Origin: Microbacterium paraoxydans
Lineage (GTDB): Bacteria; Actinomycetota; Actinomycetes; Actinomycetales; Microbacteriaceae
Direction: 5' to 3'
Length of the DNA: 64,000 bases
Assembly: GCF_020524545.1 (NCBI RefSeq)
Contig: NZ_JAIVLG010000001.1
Coordinates: forward strand, 682,001-746,000
In this document: piece after piece, positions 45,767 through 53,931 of the stretch
How the letters are laid out: each line of letters opens with the position of its first letter
How positions within the stretch are numbered: the stretch's first letter is position 1
The notes under the pieces: generated by a model
Database searches by the model: none
What the model was told of the DNA's origin: nothing
What the model saw: the letters and a program-made list of their open reading frames with translations, nothing else
Translations under genes and position numbers: made by a program

Positions 45767-46411
45767 ATGGACACGGAGCCCGGCACCACCCCGCGCGAGC
45801 GCGCGACAGAGGTGTCGCTGAGCGGTGGCAAGAGGCCGAGCGGTGAGACTCCGGACGGACTCTCGCACTCGGCGCTCTATGACGTCGACGCGAGCGATCC
45901 GCGCAGCACGCTCGTCGACCGTGAGGGTGTGCCGCCGGAAGAGCTGCGGCAGATCGCCCGGCTCATGGAGGCACTCGCCAACCTGAGGGAGGCGGAGCAG
46001 AAGCTCTCCCAGGCTTCCCGGCGCTACATGCGTCTCAACGAGACGGACATGCGCGCTCTGCACTATCTGATCGTGTGCGCGAATCGGAAGCTCGTCGCGA
46101 CCCCCGGCGGCATCGCCCACCACCTCGGCGTCTCCACGGCGGCGACGACCAAGCTTCTCGATCGACTGGAGAAGGGCGGGCACATCATGCGGGAGCCGCA
46201 CCCGACCGACCGTCGGGCGCTCCACATCAGCATCACACCGGAGACGCGATTGGCCGCCATGGAGACGGTCGGCCGTCAGCAGGCCAAGCGATTCTATTCC
46301 GCGGCGCGGCTCAGCCCCGCGGAGCGTGAAGTCGTCATCCGATTCCTCGACGATATGACCGAGGAAATCACTCTGCGGGACGAAGCGTGGGTGCAGGAAA
46401 CCGCAGACTGA
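45767..46411 (+). CDS. crtR: MarR-family regulator, CrtR-like
   Basis: 214 residues: about 60 residues of charged N-terminal extension, then a MarR winged helix (GIAHHLGVSTAATTKLLDRLEKGGHIMREPHPTDRR). It is divergent from the crt operon with a palindrome between them, as for CrtR of Corynebacterium glutamicum, which represses crt genes and releases with GGPP. No other MarR target is nearby. Confidence 0.9.
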   Translation: MDTEPGTTPRERATEVSLSGGKRPSGETPDGLSHSALYDVDASDPRSTLVDREGVPPEELRQIARLMEALANLREAEQKLSQASRRYMRLNETDMRALHYLIVCANRKLVATPGGIAHHLGVSTAATTKLLDRLEKGGHIMREPHPTDRRALHISITPETRLAAMETVGRQQAKRFYSAARLSPAEREVVIRFLDDMTEEITLRDEAWVQETAD

Positions 46412-46440
46412 TATCCGCGGGCAGGTAATTCAGCGCGAGA

Positions 46441-46785
46441 TCAATGCGCGGCGTTGTATGCGTCCACGATCGGCGCAGGAATGCGTCCGCGCTCGGAGAG
46501 CGTGTGGCCGTTCTCCTTCGCCCACGCGCGGATCGCAGCGACCTCCGGATTGCGGGCAGGGCGTTTGCGAGATGCCGACGTGCGGGCGGCGCTGGAAGAA
46601 CCGGCGCGTCGTCCCGCCGAGATGTACGGCTCGAGAGCGTTGCGCAACTCCTCCGCATGGGTCGAATTCAGGTCGATCTCATACGAGGCGCCATTCAACG
46701 AGAAATGAACCGTCTCGCCTTCGCCCACCTCGAGAACACTGCCGTCGATGTCGTCTACCAGCTGATGCACAATTCTTCTCGCCAT
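46441..46785 (-). CDS. lsr2: Lsr2 nucleoid-associated protein
   Basis: 114-residue H-NS-like silencer of AT-rich DNA. N-terminal oligomerisation domain (about 1-60) and C-terminal DNA-binding domain with the AT-hook-like RGR motif ([16 protein letters not shown]). The ATG at 46785 gives the family N-terminus ([15 protein letters not shown]) and lies 7 nt after a strong -10 box. Confidence 0.95.
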   Translation of the reverse strand: MARRIVHQLVDDIDGSVLEVGEGETVHFSLNGASYEIDLNSTHAEELRNALEPYISAGRRAGSSSAARTSASRKRPARNPEVAAIRAWAKENGHTLSERGRIPAPIVDAYNAAH

Positions 46786-46792
46786 GAATGCG

Positions 46793-46821
46793 AATATATG
46801 CCAATCGAGGAAAGCGGGCAA
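46793..46821 (-). promoter_or_regulatory. lsr2 promoter, TTGCCC-N17-TATATT
   Basis: Minus-strand -35 TTGCCC (46816-46821) and -10 TATATT (46793-46798) with a 17-bp spacer. The -10 is 7 nt from the ATG, so the mRNA is leaderless. Confidence 0.8.
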
Positions 46822-46860
46822 CTGGACGATTGTGAATTCACATCTGCTTGCGGAAGGTTG

Positions 46861-47775
46861 TCACGGGAGAAGACCCGCGCGTCGGGCACGTGTGACGGCG
46901 GCATGCCGCGTCGAGGCGTCGAGTTTCGACATCGCGGCGCCGAGATAGGCCTTGACCGTGCCTTCGCGCAGACCCAACTGGGCCGCGATCTCCGCGTTGG
47001 TGGCCCCCATCGCGGCGCAGGCCAGGACGTCGGTCTCCCGCGGGGAGAGGTGAACGGTCGAGATCGGGCTGGTCGAGGCCGCCGGCTCGTCGCCCGCGAG
47101 GGTGACGAGCCGCTGCTCGACTCGCGCGATCCGTGCCCGGAGTTCGGTGTCATCGATGGATGCCGCGATGCTGCGCAGCTCTGCGAAGCTCTCCCGCAGT
47201 TCCTCGCGCTGCCGCGGGGCGACGGCATCGCTTCCACCGACGTTCGCGTGCATTCGCCGCTGGACCTCGTCACGGATGCGCAATTCGTCGGCGACCGACT
47301 GCGCCACCTGCATCGCAGGGGCGGTGGTCACTCCGCCGACCTGCTCTTCGTCCCAGCCGCCGGCGTAGAGGACACCGCGAGGTCGTCCCTGCACGATGAT
47401 CGGTAGCGCGAGGAGGGTGCGCAGTCCCTCGCCGAGGACGAATACGTCATAGTCGTGCGTGATCTGCTGTGACGAGCCGTAGTCGCTCGTCATCCGCGGG
47501 CGCAATTCCATCATCGCTCTGCCGCCGAGTCCACGCTCCGGACGCACGCGGAGGCCGTCCAGTGAGCGGGTGCGTGCACCGACGATGCTGGTGACGCTCA
47601 CGACGCCCTCTTCGATGAGACCCCCGAAAGCGACGGGGAAGCGCGTTCGTCGCGCGAGCTCGCGCACCGCGTTGGTGACGAGTTCGGTCTCGGATTCGAG
47701 GGTGACGGGTGCGCTCACGATTACCTGCTTCCGGGTGACGACTGCGTTCCCCGTTCGTAGCGTCGACTTTATCAC
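46861..47775 (-). CDS. GAF-type sensor with LuxR HTH, transcription regulator
   Basis: 304 residues. A GAF-like N-terminal domain (about 25-175) is followed by a helical linker and a LuxR HTH (LSPRETDVLACAAMGATNAEIAAQL...EGTVKAYLGAAMSKLD). This layout matches actinobacterial regulators of catabolic genes. The GTG at 47775 has GAAGGA upstream. Ligand and target are unknown. Confidence 0.87.
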   Translation of the reverse strand: MIKSTLRTGNAVVTRKQVIVSAPVTLESETELVTNAVRELARRTRFPVAFGGLIEEGVVSVTSIVGARTRSLDGLRVRPERGLGGRAMMELRPRMTSDYGSSQQITHDYDVFVLGEGLRTLLALPIIVQGRPRGVLYAGGWDEEQVGGVTTAPAMQVAQSVADELRIRDEVQRRMHANVGGSDAVAPRQREELRESFAELRSIAASIDDTELRARIARVEQRLVTLAGDEPAASTSPISTVHLSPRETDVLACAAMGATNAEIAAQLGLREGTVKAYLGAAMSKLDASTRHAAVTRARRAGLLP

Positions 47776-47801
47776 CCGGGGTCCTTCTCGCTCCTGGCGT
47801 C

Positions 47802-47840
47802 AGACGTGGACCCGGCGGCCTACTCGCCGGGTCCACGTCT
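47802..47840 (-). terminator. Terminator after the ogt-like gene
   Basis: 16-bp perfect stem AGACGTGGACCCGGCG / CGCCGGGTCCACGTCT with a 7-nt loop, 14 nt past the stop of the minus-strand ogt-like gene. Confidence 0.88.
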
Positions 47841-47854
47841 CGCGCCACGCCGGG

Positions 47855-48367
47855 TCAACCGGCTTCGAGGTCGAGCAGGAACCGCTTTCGCTCGGGATGT
47901 GCGCCGTAGTGCCCCGGGGTCCCGTCCGAGCGCACCACGCGGTGCACGGGAACGATGATGGAGAACGGTGTGAGTCGGCAGGCGGTGCCCACGGCGCGGG
48001 CGGCTCCGGGGTGTCCCGCCAGGACGGCCACCTCGCCATAGCTCATCGTCTCTCCCCACGCGATGTCTCTGATGGTCTGCAGCGCGGTGCGAGAGAACCC
48101 GTCGGTGAGGCGCCAGTCGAGGCGAAGGTGCTCGTGGAAGCGAACCGGCTTGCCGTCGAAATACTCGGCGAGGAGGTGCGCGAGCTCGTCGGCCGCGCCG
48201 GGGTCGGGCTCCGGGACGGCGTGCAGCTGTCGGGAGACGCCCTCGAGAAGCCAGGGGACGCGCGGGTCTTCGGACTCGGAGAGGTCGAAGCGTACGACGC
48301 CTTCATCCGAGAACACCGCGAGGGCGTCGCCGAAGGGAGTCGGAGCGAAGTCGTAGCGGAAGGTCAT
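47855..48367 (-). CDS. Ogt-like alkyltransferase homolog without acceptor Cys (ATL-like)
   Basis: 170 residues, both N-terminal ribonuclease-H-like and C-terminal DNA-binding domains of O6-alkylguanine-DNA alkyltransferase. The normal PCHR active site reads P140-V141-H142-R143 here (codon GTG), so the acceptor Cys is a Val. The helix-turn-helix Arg finger (GAARAVG, R124) and base-flipping Tyr (MSYGEVA, Y110) are kept. One Cys (C130) is in the DNA-recognition helix area. It should bind but not repair alkylated guanine. Confidence 0.93.
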   Translation of the reverse strand: MTFRYDFAPTPFGDALAVFSDEGVVRFDLSESEDPRVPWLLEGVSRQLHAVPEPDPGAADELAHLLAEYFDGKPVRFHEHLRLDWRLTDGFSRTALQTIRDIAWGETMSYGEVAVLAGHPGAARAVGTACRLTPFSIIVPVHRVVRSDGTPGHYGAHPERKRFLLDLEAG

Positions 48368-48373
48368 GGCACC

Positions 48374-48379
48374 ATCCTG
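48374..48379 (-). promoter_or_regulatory. -10-like box CAGGAT of the ogt-like gene
   Basis: Minus-strand CAGGAT, 6-nt spacer, ATG at 48367; weak match. Confidence 0.35.
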
Positions 48380-48533
48380 ACCGGCGACAGCGGGTGCGGA
48401 CCATCTTCCTCCTGGCTCAGGTGGATAACGCGGGCGCCCGGAGGGCGGGGCAGGAGGAGTGCAGATCGCCCGATTCCGGCGGGGATTCGGCGGAAACCCG
48501 CCTGGGATACTCTTCGTCTCCGCGTGTCGCGCC

Positions 48534-48539
48534 TAGGGT
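48534..48539 (+). promoter_or_regulatory. -10 box TAGGGT of the giant helicase-like gene
   Basis: TAGGGT, 6-nt spacer, GTG at 48546. Favors this GTG over the one at 48540. Confidence 0.5.
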
Positions 48540-48545
48540 GTGAAT

Positions 48546-51500
48546 GTGTGGCGACGTGAAGACAGGTCTGCGGAGGACGCAGCGGCGGAAGCCGCTGTGT
48601 CCATCGACGATCTGCGTGAGACCGCGACAGGAATCGACATCGCACATGCGGCCGAGGCGGAACGGACCCGGTTGAGGGCGGAGGCTGCCGATCTGGGTGG
48701 CCCGTCGCCACTGGTCAGCTTCCGCGACAGCGTGGAGTCCGGGATCGACATCTCCAAGGCGCATCCGGGCAGCCTGCCCCAGTTCATCACCGGGAAGTCG
48801 ACACTCCTCTCGAATCTCTTCCGCGATGAGGTGGGTCTGCGCACAGCGCGGCTCGCGGCGGAGCGCATCACGGCGAAGAACACCGAACTCCGCACGGTTC
48901 GCGGCATCGAGGCCGTGCACCTCGCCGTCGGGGTCGCGGGCTGGCGTATCGGAGGGGCAGGCTTCGCCGCCCCCGTGCTGCTGCGCCCGCTGGCGATCCG
49001 TCGCCATCATTCGGACTTCGAGTTGAAGCTGCAGGGCGCGTTCGAGGTGAACCCCGCGCTCGTGCGGATCGCTCGCGAGCACTTCGGGCTCTCGATCGAC
49101 GCCGCGGCGCTCGCCGCGCTGGCCTACGACGGCGGTATCTTCAAGCCGCAGCCGGTGATCGACAGCCTGCGAGCGATGACGCGCTCCATCGACACGTTCT
49201 CGGTCGAGCCGCGGCTCGTCGTGTCGACGTTCGCCGACGTGTCCGGCGCGATGTCGCGCGACGGCGGGAGCCTCGACCACGTGGTGCTCAACGCGCTGGG
49301 CGGCCATGTCGGCGACCGGGAGCGCGTCACGGCGCCGCGCGCCACGCCTCACCACACGGGCCCCGACGATCGGGCTCCGGCGTCCGACAACCTGCTCCTC
49401 GACGCCGACGCCGAACAGGAAGCCGTGCTCGCGCGCATCGCCGCGGGGCACTCGCTGACGGTCGCGACGCTTCCCGGAACCGGCGGAACGCAGACCGTGA
49501 TCAACGCGCTCGGCGAACTGGTACGTGGCGGCAAGCGAGTGCTCGTGGTCTCCGCTCGTCGGTCGACGCTGGACGGAGTGCGGCATCGGCTCGCGGGAAT
49601 CGGACTCGACAGCCTCGCGATCTCGCCGGCCAGCGTGCGCCGCGACCTCGTCAGAGCGATCGGCCGCAACGAGAAGGCCACGGCCCCGAAGGTCAGCGAG
49701 GTCGACGACGCCCTGGTGCGCCTGCGCACGGTGCTTCGCGACTATCGGCAGGCGCTCACCGCGCCGATCGCCGGGATGGACGCATCGGTGCTCGACGCGA
49801 CCCGCCAGCTCACCCGCCTCGCCTCGCTCCCGATCCCTCCCTCGACGACCGCGCGTCTCGGATCGGACGCCCTGCGTCGTCTCGCCTCGGACCGCAGCGA
49901 AGCCGCCGCGGCGCTCGCGCAGGCCGCGCGTCTCGGCGAGTTCCGCTTCGGTCCGGACGACTCTCCCTGGTACGGCGTCACCTTCGCCAGCACCGAGGCG
50001 GCCCGGGCCGCACACGAGCTGGCCGGCCGGCTGCACTCCAGCAGTGTGCCCGCACTCCTGGAGCGCGGTTACGAGCTGATCGCGCAGACGCACATGCGCC
50101 CGTTCTCGACGATCGACGAACTCGGCGAGTACCTGCGCTTGCTGCAGGGCATCCGCGACTCCCTGGATCGCTTCAGTCCCACGGTGTTCGAGCGCCCGCT
50201 CGGCGAACTCATCCAGGCGCACGGCTCGCGTCGCGACGCGCCGGGGCTCTCCGGGGCGAACAGACGACGACTGCGTCGTCTCGCCAAGGAGTACGTGCGT
50301 CCTGGCGTCCACGTCACCGAGATGCACGAGGCCCTGCTGCGCATCCAGGCCCAGCGCACGCAGTGGCAGCGCTACGTCGAGGCCGGTGCCGCACCGGAGA
50401 TCCCGCTCGGTCTCGCCGATGTGTACGTCGCCTGGCAGCGGGTGGAGGCCGAGCTGGCGGAGCTCGACGCCGCGCTCGACCGCCGCGAACCTCTGGCCTC
50501 GCTGCCCGTGGCACGACTCGTGCGCACCCTGGCCGGTCTTGCCGCGAAGTCCGACGTCTTCGAGAATCTCGTGGAGCGCGCACAGCTGCGTGACCGTCTG
50601 GCGCTGCTTGGGCTCGAGCCGCTGCTCACGGAACTCTCGGTACGACACGTCGCCGAGTCCCAAGTGGGGGACGAGCTCGAGTTCGCCTGGTGGCAATCGC
50701 TCCTCGAGCGGGCACTGCAGGACAACCGTGCCCTCCTCGGTGCGAACACCGCCGTGGTCGATCGTCTCGAGCGGGACTTCCGTCTGGTCGATGAAGCGCA
50801 CGCGGCGATGGCGGGTCCGCTGCTCGCCTGGCAGCTCGCGAACCAGTGGCGGATCGCGATCGTCGACGAACCTCAGCAGTCGCAGCATCTCCGTCGAGCG
50901 CTGACGCAGCAGTCCGCCACCACCGCGCAGATCGTCAGCGCGGCCCCTGCGCTCGTCGACGTCCTCGCGCCCGTCTGGATCTCGTCGCCGTATCAGGTAC
51001 CGGAGATCCCTGAGTCCGTGGAGTTCGACACCGTCCTCCTCGTCGACGCCGCGGCGATCAATCTCGCCGAAGCGGCGCCGACGATCCGTCGGGCACGTCA
51101 GATCGTGGCGTTCGGAGACCCGGTCACACAGCGCCCGACGCCGTTCCACACCGCTGTCGATCCTGAGGCGTCGTGGGAGCCCGAAGTCCCGTTCGACGAC
51201 GTCTCGGCTTTCGAGCGGCTGTCCGAGCTGCTGCCCGTGATGACGCTGACCCGGAGCTACCGCGCCGGCGGCGAAGACCTCGCGGAGCTCATCAACGACG
51301 CCTTCTACGGCGGCGAGATCGTGTCGCTGCCCTGGGCCGGCTCGTACCTCGGACGCGGAAGCCTCACGGTCGACTACGTCGAGGGCGGTACCGGTACCCC
51401 CGATCCGGTCTCGGGCGCGGTCGAGAGCCCGGATGCCGAGGTCGCCCGAGTTGTCACGCTCGTGGTCGAGCATGCCGTGCACCGCCCGTCGGAGTCGCTC

Positions 51501-52265
51501 ATGGTCGTCACGGCCAGCGCACGCCACGCAGAGCGGGTCCGCGCGGCCGTCACCTCCGCGTTCGCCGGCCGGTCCGACGTGGCGGACTTCGTCGGACGTG
51601 ACACGGTCGAGCCCTTCGCCGTGCTGACCCTCGAGGAATCGGTCGCGGAGAGCCGTGACCGCGTGATCTTCTCCCTCGGCTTCGGGCTCACCAAACACGG
51701 TCGGGTGCTGAGCGACTTCGGCGACCTCTCGACCCCCGACGGGGAGCGGCTCCTGACCGTCGGGATGACCCGGGCTCGCCGGTCGATGGTCCTGGTCTCG
51801 TCGATCCGCCCGTCGTCGTTCGATGACGGCCGGCTCGAGCACGGCGCAGCGACGTTGATGTCGATCCTCGGCGGACTCGCCATGCGCAGTCGAGATGCGC
51901 GGTTGGAGGATCTGGCCGACCCCCTCACCCTCGCCCTCGCCAGGGAGCTCCGGCGGCTCGGCGCATCTGTCGACGTCGACTACCGCGGGCTGCTGCCGCT
52001 CGTCGCGCAGCACGCAGGCAAGGCTGTGGTCATCGAGTCCGACCCGGAATCTCGGGGCGAGTCGTTGCGGGAGACGCTGCGCCTGCGCCCGCACGTGCTG
52101 CGACGTCTCGGCTGGCACTACGTTCGTGTGCACGCCTTCGATCTGTACAGCGATCCGACGACGGTGGCGACGCGCATCGCCGCCGTGCTCGGCATCTCCG
52201 ACTCCGCCCCGCGTGCGGAGAACGACACGCAGCCGATCGACATCATCGACACCCCGAATGACTGA
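48546..52265 (+). CDS. Giant SF1-helicase-like/nuclease protein with decayed ATPase motifs
   Basis: 1239 residues. N-terminal DUF4011-like region (about 60-200, with PVLLRPLAIRRHH), then a UPF1/DNA2-type superfamily 1 helicase body. The Walker A site reads LPGTGGTQTV (about 309-318) where relatives have PPGTGKTQT; the essential Lys is Gly. The Walker B-equivalent reads LLVDAAAIN (about 830) instead of a DEAxQ box. FGDPVTQRPT (about 856) and the late motif VGMTRARRS (about 1072) are kept. The C-terminal 90 residues look like an MTES_1575-type restriction-endonuclease fold (VVIESDP, LRRLGWHYVRVHAFDLYSDP). ATP use is doubtful. Confidence 0.85.
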   Translation: MWRREDRSAEDAAAEAAVSIDDLRETATGIDIAHAAEAERTRLRAEAADLGGPSPLVSFRDSVESGIDISKAHPGSLPQFITGKSTLLSNLFRDEVGLRTARLAAERITAKNTELRTVRGIEAVHLAVGVAGWRIGGAGFAAPVLLRPLAIRRHHSDFELKLQGAFEVNPALVRIAREHFGLSIDAAALAALAYDGGIFKPQPVIDSLRAMTRSIDTFSVEPRLVVSTFADVSGAMSRDGGSLDHVVLNALGGHVGDRERVTAPRATPHHTGPDDRAPASDNLLLDADAEQEAVLARIAAGHSLTVATLPGTGGTQTVINALGELVRGGKRVLVVSARRSTLDGVRHRLAGIGLDSLAISPASVRRDLVRAIGRNEKATAPKVSEVDDALVRLRTVLRDYRQALTAPIAGMDASVLDATRQLTRLASLPIPPSTTARLGSDALRRLASDRSEAAAALAQAARLGEFRFGPDDSPWYGVTFASTEAARAAHELAGRLHSSSVPALLERGYELIAQTHMRPFSTIDELGEYLRLLQGIRDSLDRFSPTVFERPLGELIQAHGSRRDAPGLSGANRRRLRRLAKEYVRPGVHVTEMHEALLRIQAQRTQWQRYVEAGAAPEIPLGLADVYVAWQRVEAELAELDAALDRREPLASLPVARLVRTLAGLAAKSDVFENLVERAQLRDRLALLGLEPLLTELSVRHVAESQVGDELEFAWWQSLLERALQDNRALLGANTAVVDRLERDFRLVDEAHAAMAGPLLAWQLANQWRIAIVDEPQQSQHLRRALTQQSATTAQIVSAAPALVDVLAPVWISSPYQVPEIPESVEFDTVLLVDAAAINLAEAAPTIRRARQIVAFGDPVTQRPTPFHTAVDPEASWEPEVPFDDVSAFERLSELLPVMTLTRSYRAGGEDLAELINDAFYGGEIVSLPWAGSYLGRGSLTVDYVEGGTGTPDPVSGAVESPDAEVARVVTLVVEHAVHRPSESLMVVTASARHAERVRAAVTSAFAGRSDVADFVGRDTVEPFAVLTLEESVAESRDRVIFSLGFGLTKHGRVLSDFGDLSTPDGERLLTVGMTRARRSMVLVSSIRPSSFDDGRLEHGAATLMSILGGLAMRSRDARLEDLADPLTLALARELRRLGASVDVDYRGLLPLVAQHAGKAVVIESDPESRGESLRETLRLRPHVLRRLGWHYVRVHAFDLYSDPTTVATRIAAVLGISDSAPRAENDTQPIDIIDTPND

Positions 52266-52461
52266 CGAGAGCGATGGCTCGACTCCGCGCCAGAGCGTGG
52301 TGCGGGTCCCGGGTTCCCGTCGTGCTCGTCTGACGCCGGTTCCCGGCAGCTATCCGACGCCGGAATCCGCACCGGATGAGTCGCCGCCGCCTGCACGGTC
52401 GACGGGACCGAAGGGCCCGAACGACGACCAGCTCATCCAGGACGTGCCTCCGCACTACTAG
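52258..52461 (+). CDS. Small hypothetical protein downstream of the giant gene
   Basis: 67 residues, Pro/Ser/Arg-rich, no membrane segment, ends DDQLIQDVPPHY. It overlaps the giant gene by 8 nt, so it is likely translationally coupled. The conserved-looking C-terminus supports a real gene, but I know no family. Confidence 0.65.
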   Translation: MTDESDGSTPRQSVVRVPGSRRARLTPVPGSYPTPESAPDESPPPARSTGPKGPNDDQLIQDVPPHY

Positions 52462-52500
52462 GGCGCCGGGAGCGGGCTGTCGGTGACGTGGCCGGCGAAC

Positions 52501-52537
52501 GAGAAACGCACGGTCCTCCGAGGAGGGACCGTGCGTC
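52501..52537 (-). terminator. Terminator of mscL
   Basis: Hairpin of ACGCACGGTCCTCC and a matching arm with one bulge, 20 nt past the mscL stop; it also faces the small ORF upstream. Confidence 0.75.
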
Positions 52538-52558
52538 TCCGGTGAGGCGCGGGTGCGA

Positions 52559-52981
52559 TCAGGCCCCGCGCTGAGCCTTGAGCAGGTCGCGGATCTCGAC
52601 CAGCAATTCGGCTTCGGTCGCGGCGGCCGGCTCCTCCTCCGGCTCCTCCGCCGGGGTACCCTTGCGCGCCTCGACGCGGGCCTTGAACGTGTTCATCGGC
52701 AGGACGAACACGAAGTAGACGACGACCGCCACGGCCAGGAAGCTTATGATCGCCGCGATCAGGTCGCCGATCGGGAACGTGACCTTGTCGCCGTAGATGT
52801 TCGTGATCTGAGGGCCGAAGCCGCCCATCGAATCGGCCTTGAAGAACAGGGAGATGAGCGGCGTGATGATGCTGGACACCACCGCGTTGACGATCGCGGT
52901 GAAGGCCGCGCCGATGACGACGGCCACGGCCAGATCGATGACGTTGCCGCGCAGGATGAATTCTTTGAAACCTTTGAGCAT
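52559..52981 (-). CDS. mscL: Large-conductance mechanosensitive channel
   Basis: 140-residue MscL. N-terminal amphipathic segment and first helix (LKGFKEFILRGNVIDLAVAVVIGAAF), periplasmic loop, second helix, and a C-terminal charged region. It opens on membrane tension. The ATG at 52981 gives the family start MLKGFKEF and has GGGGGAT upstream; the ATG 4 codons earlier lacks a site. mscL, 5-FTHF ligase, galU and rimJ also cluster in mycobacteria. Confidence 0.95.
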   Translation of the reverse strand: MLKGFKEFILRGNVIDLAVAVVIGAAFTAIVNAVVSSIITPLISLFFKADSMGGFGPQITNIYGDKVTFPIGDLIAAIISFLAVAVVVYFVFVLPMNTFKARVEARKGTPAEEPEEEPAAATEAELLVEIRDLLKAQRGA

Positions 52982-53005
52982 GGGATCCCCCAACAGATCA
53001 GGGCC

Positions 53006-53278
53006 TCAGGACGAGGCTGGTGTCGACGCAGCCGCCGGCGTGGCGCTCGTCGTCGATTCCGACTTCGATGATGCCGAAGTGTCCTTCGAACCACCGGATT
53101 TGGCGCGCGAGTCCGTGCGATAGAAGCCGGAGCCGTTGAAGGTCACTCCGATCGAGCCGTACTGCTTGCGCAGGGCCCCGCCGCACTCCGGGCACACCGA
53201 GAGCGCATCCTCGGCGAAGCTCTGCACGGCATCGAACTGGTGTCCGCACGAGGTGCAGGCATAGGCGTAGGTGGGCAT
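53006..53278 (-). CDS. FmdB-type zinc ribbon protein
   Basis: 90 residues. N-terminal zinc ribbon with CTSCGHQF and CPECGGAL, then a Ser/Ala/Thr-rich tail. Putative regulatory or chaperone role. Co-directional with mscL (24 nt apart). Confidence 0.9.
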   Translation of the reverse strand: MPTYAYACTSCGHQFDAVQSFAEDALSVCPECGGALRKQYGSIGVTFNGSGFYRTDSRAKSGGSKDTSASSKSESTTSATPAAASTPASS

Positions 53279-53293
53279 GGGCGTCCTTGCGGG

Positions 53294-53890
53294 TCAGCGT
53301 CGCGGAGGCGACAGGGTGAGCGTCTGCGAGGGGGTGATGACGCCGTTCACCGGCTGGTCGTGCACCTCGCGCGGAAGTTCGTCGAGTACCTCGGAATCAT
53401 AGACGACGGCATAGACCGGCGGGCACTTCTCCATCGAGCCGATCGTCTTGTCGAAGTACCCGCGCCCCCACCCCATCCGCATCCCGCTGCGGTCGACGGC
53501 GGAGGCGGGGACGATCATCAGCTCCACGTCGTTGACGGCGATCGGCCCGAGCACTTCTCCGGTGGGCTCCGGAAGCCCGTACAACCCCTCCGAGATCTCG
53601 TCGTCTTCGGTGGCGACGGCCCAGTCGAGCAACCCGTCGGCGCGGGTGACGGGGAGGAGGACCCGGATGCCTCGGCGTACCGCGCGCGTCACGAATTCGC
53701 GGGTTCCCGGCTCGGTGGTGGTGGAGAGGAAGCAGGAGATCGAGCGGGCGCCGAGTTCATCGATGAGTGAGTCGAGCCGTTCGCCGATCGCTGCGGCGGC
53801 GGCTTCGCGCTGCGCGTCTGAGAGGAGCTGACGCCGCTCGCGCAGATCGGCGCGGAGCGCGCGTTTGGCGTGTTCGACGTCGTTCGACAT
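53294..53890 (-). CDS. 5-formyltetrahydrofolate cyclo-ligase
   Basis: 198 residues. Converts 5-formyl-THF into 5,10-methenyl-THF with ATP. Motifs: RADLRERRQLLSD (N-term), IVPASAVDRSGMRMGWGRGYFDKTI (phosphate-binding loop). The ATG at 53890 is supported by TAGACT 7 nt upstream. Divergent from galU, first of a three-gene run with fmdB-like and mscL genes. Confidence 0.93.
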   Translation of the reverse strand: MSNDVEHAKRALRADLRERRQLLSDAQREAAAAAIGERLDSLIDELGARSISCFLSTTTEPGTREFVTRAVRRGIRVLLPVTRADGLLDWAVATEDDEISEGLYGLPEPTGEVLGPIAVNDVELMIVPASAVDRSGMRMGWGRGYFDKTIGSMEKCPPVYAVVYDSEVLDELPREVHDQPVNGVITPSQTLTLSPPRR

Positions 53891-53897
53891 GGCTTCG

Positions 53898-53925
53898 AGT
53901 CTACGGCGATGCTCACCACTAGGCT
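53898..53925. promoter_or_regulatory. Overlapping divergent promoters of 5-FTHF ligase and galU
   Basis: Minus-strand TAGACT (53898-53903) lies 7 nt before the ligase ATG; plus-strand TAGGCT (53920-53925) lies 6 nt before the galU ATG at 53932. The -10 boxes are only 16 nt apart, so the two promoters exclude each other sterically. Confidence 0.6.
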
Positions 53926-53931
53926 GTGGGG

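Noticed and set aside
48417..52133. A 1238-codon open frame antisense to the giant gene
   Set aside because: It is the GC-skewed mirror of a real gene; no ribosome-binding site, no family resemblance, and His/Arg/Gly-rich composition typical of antisense frames.
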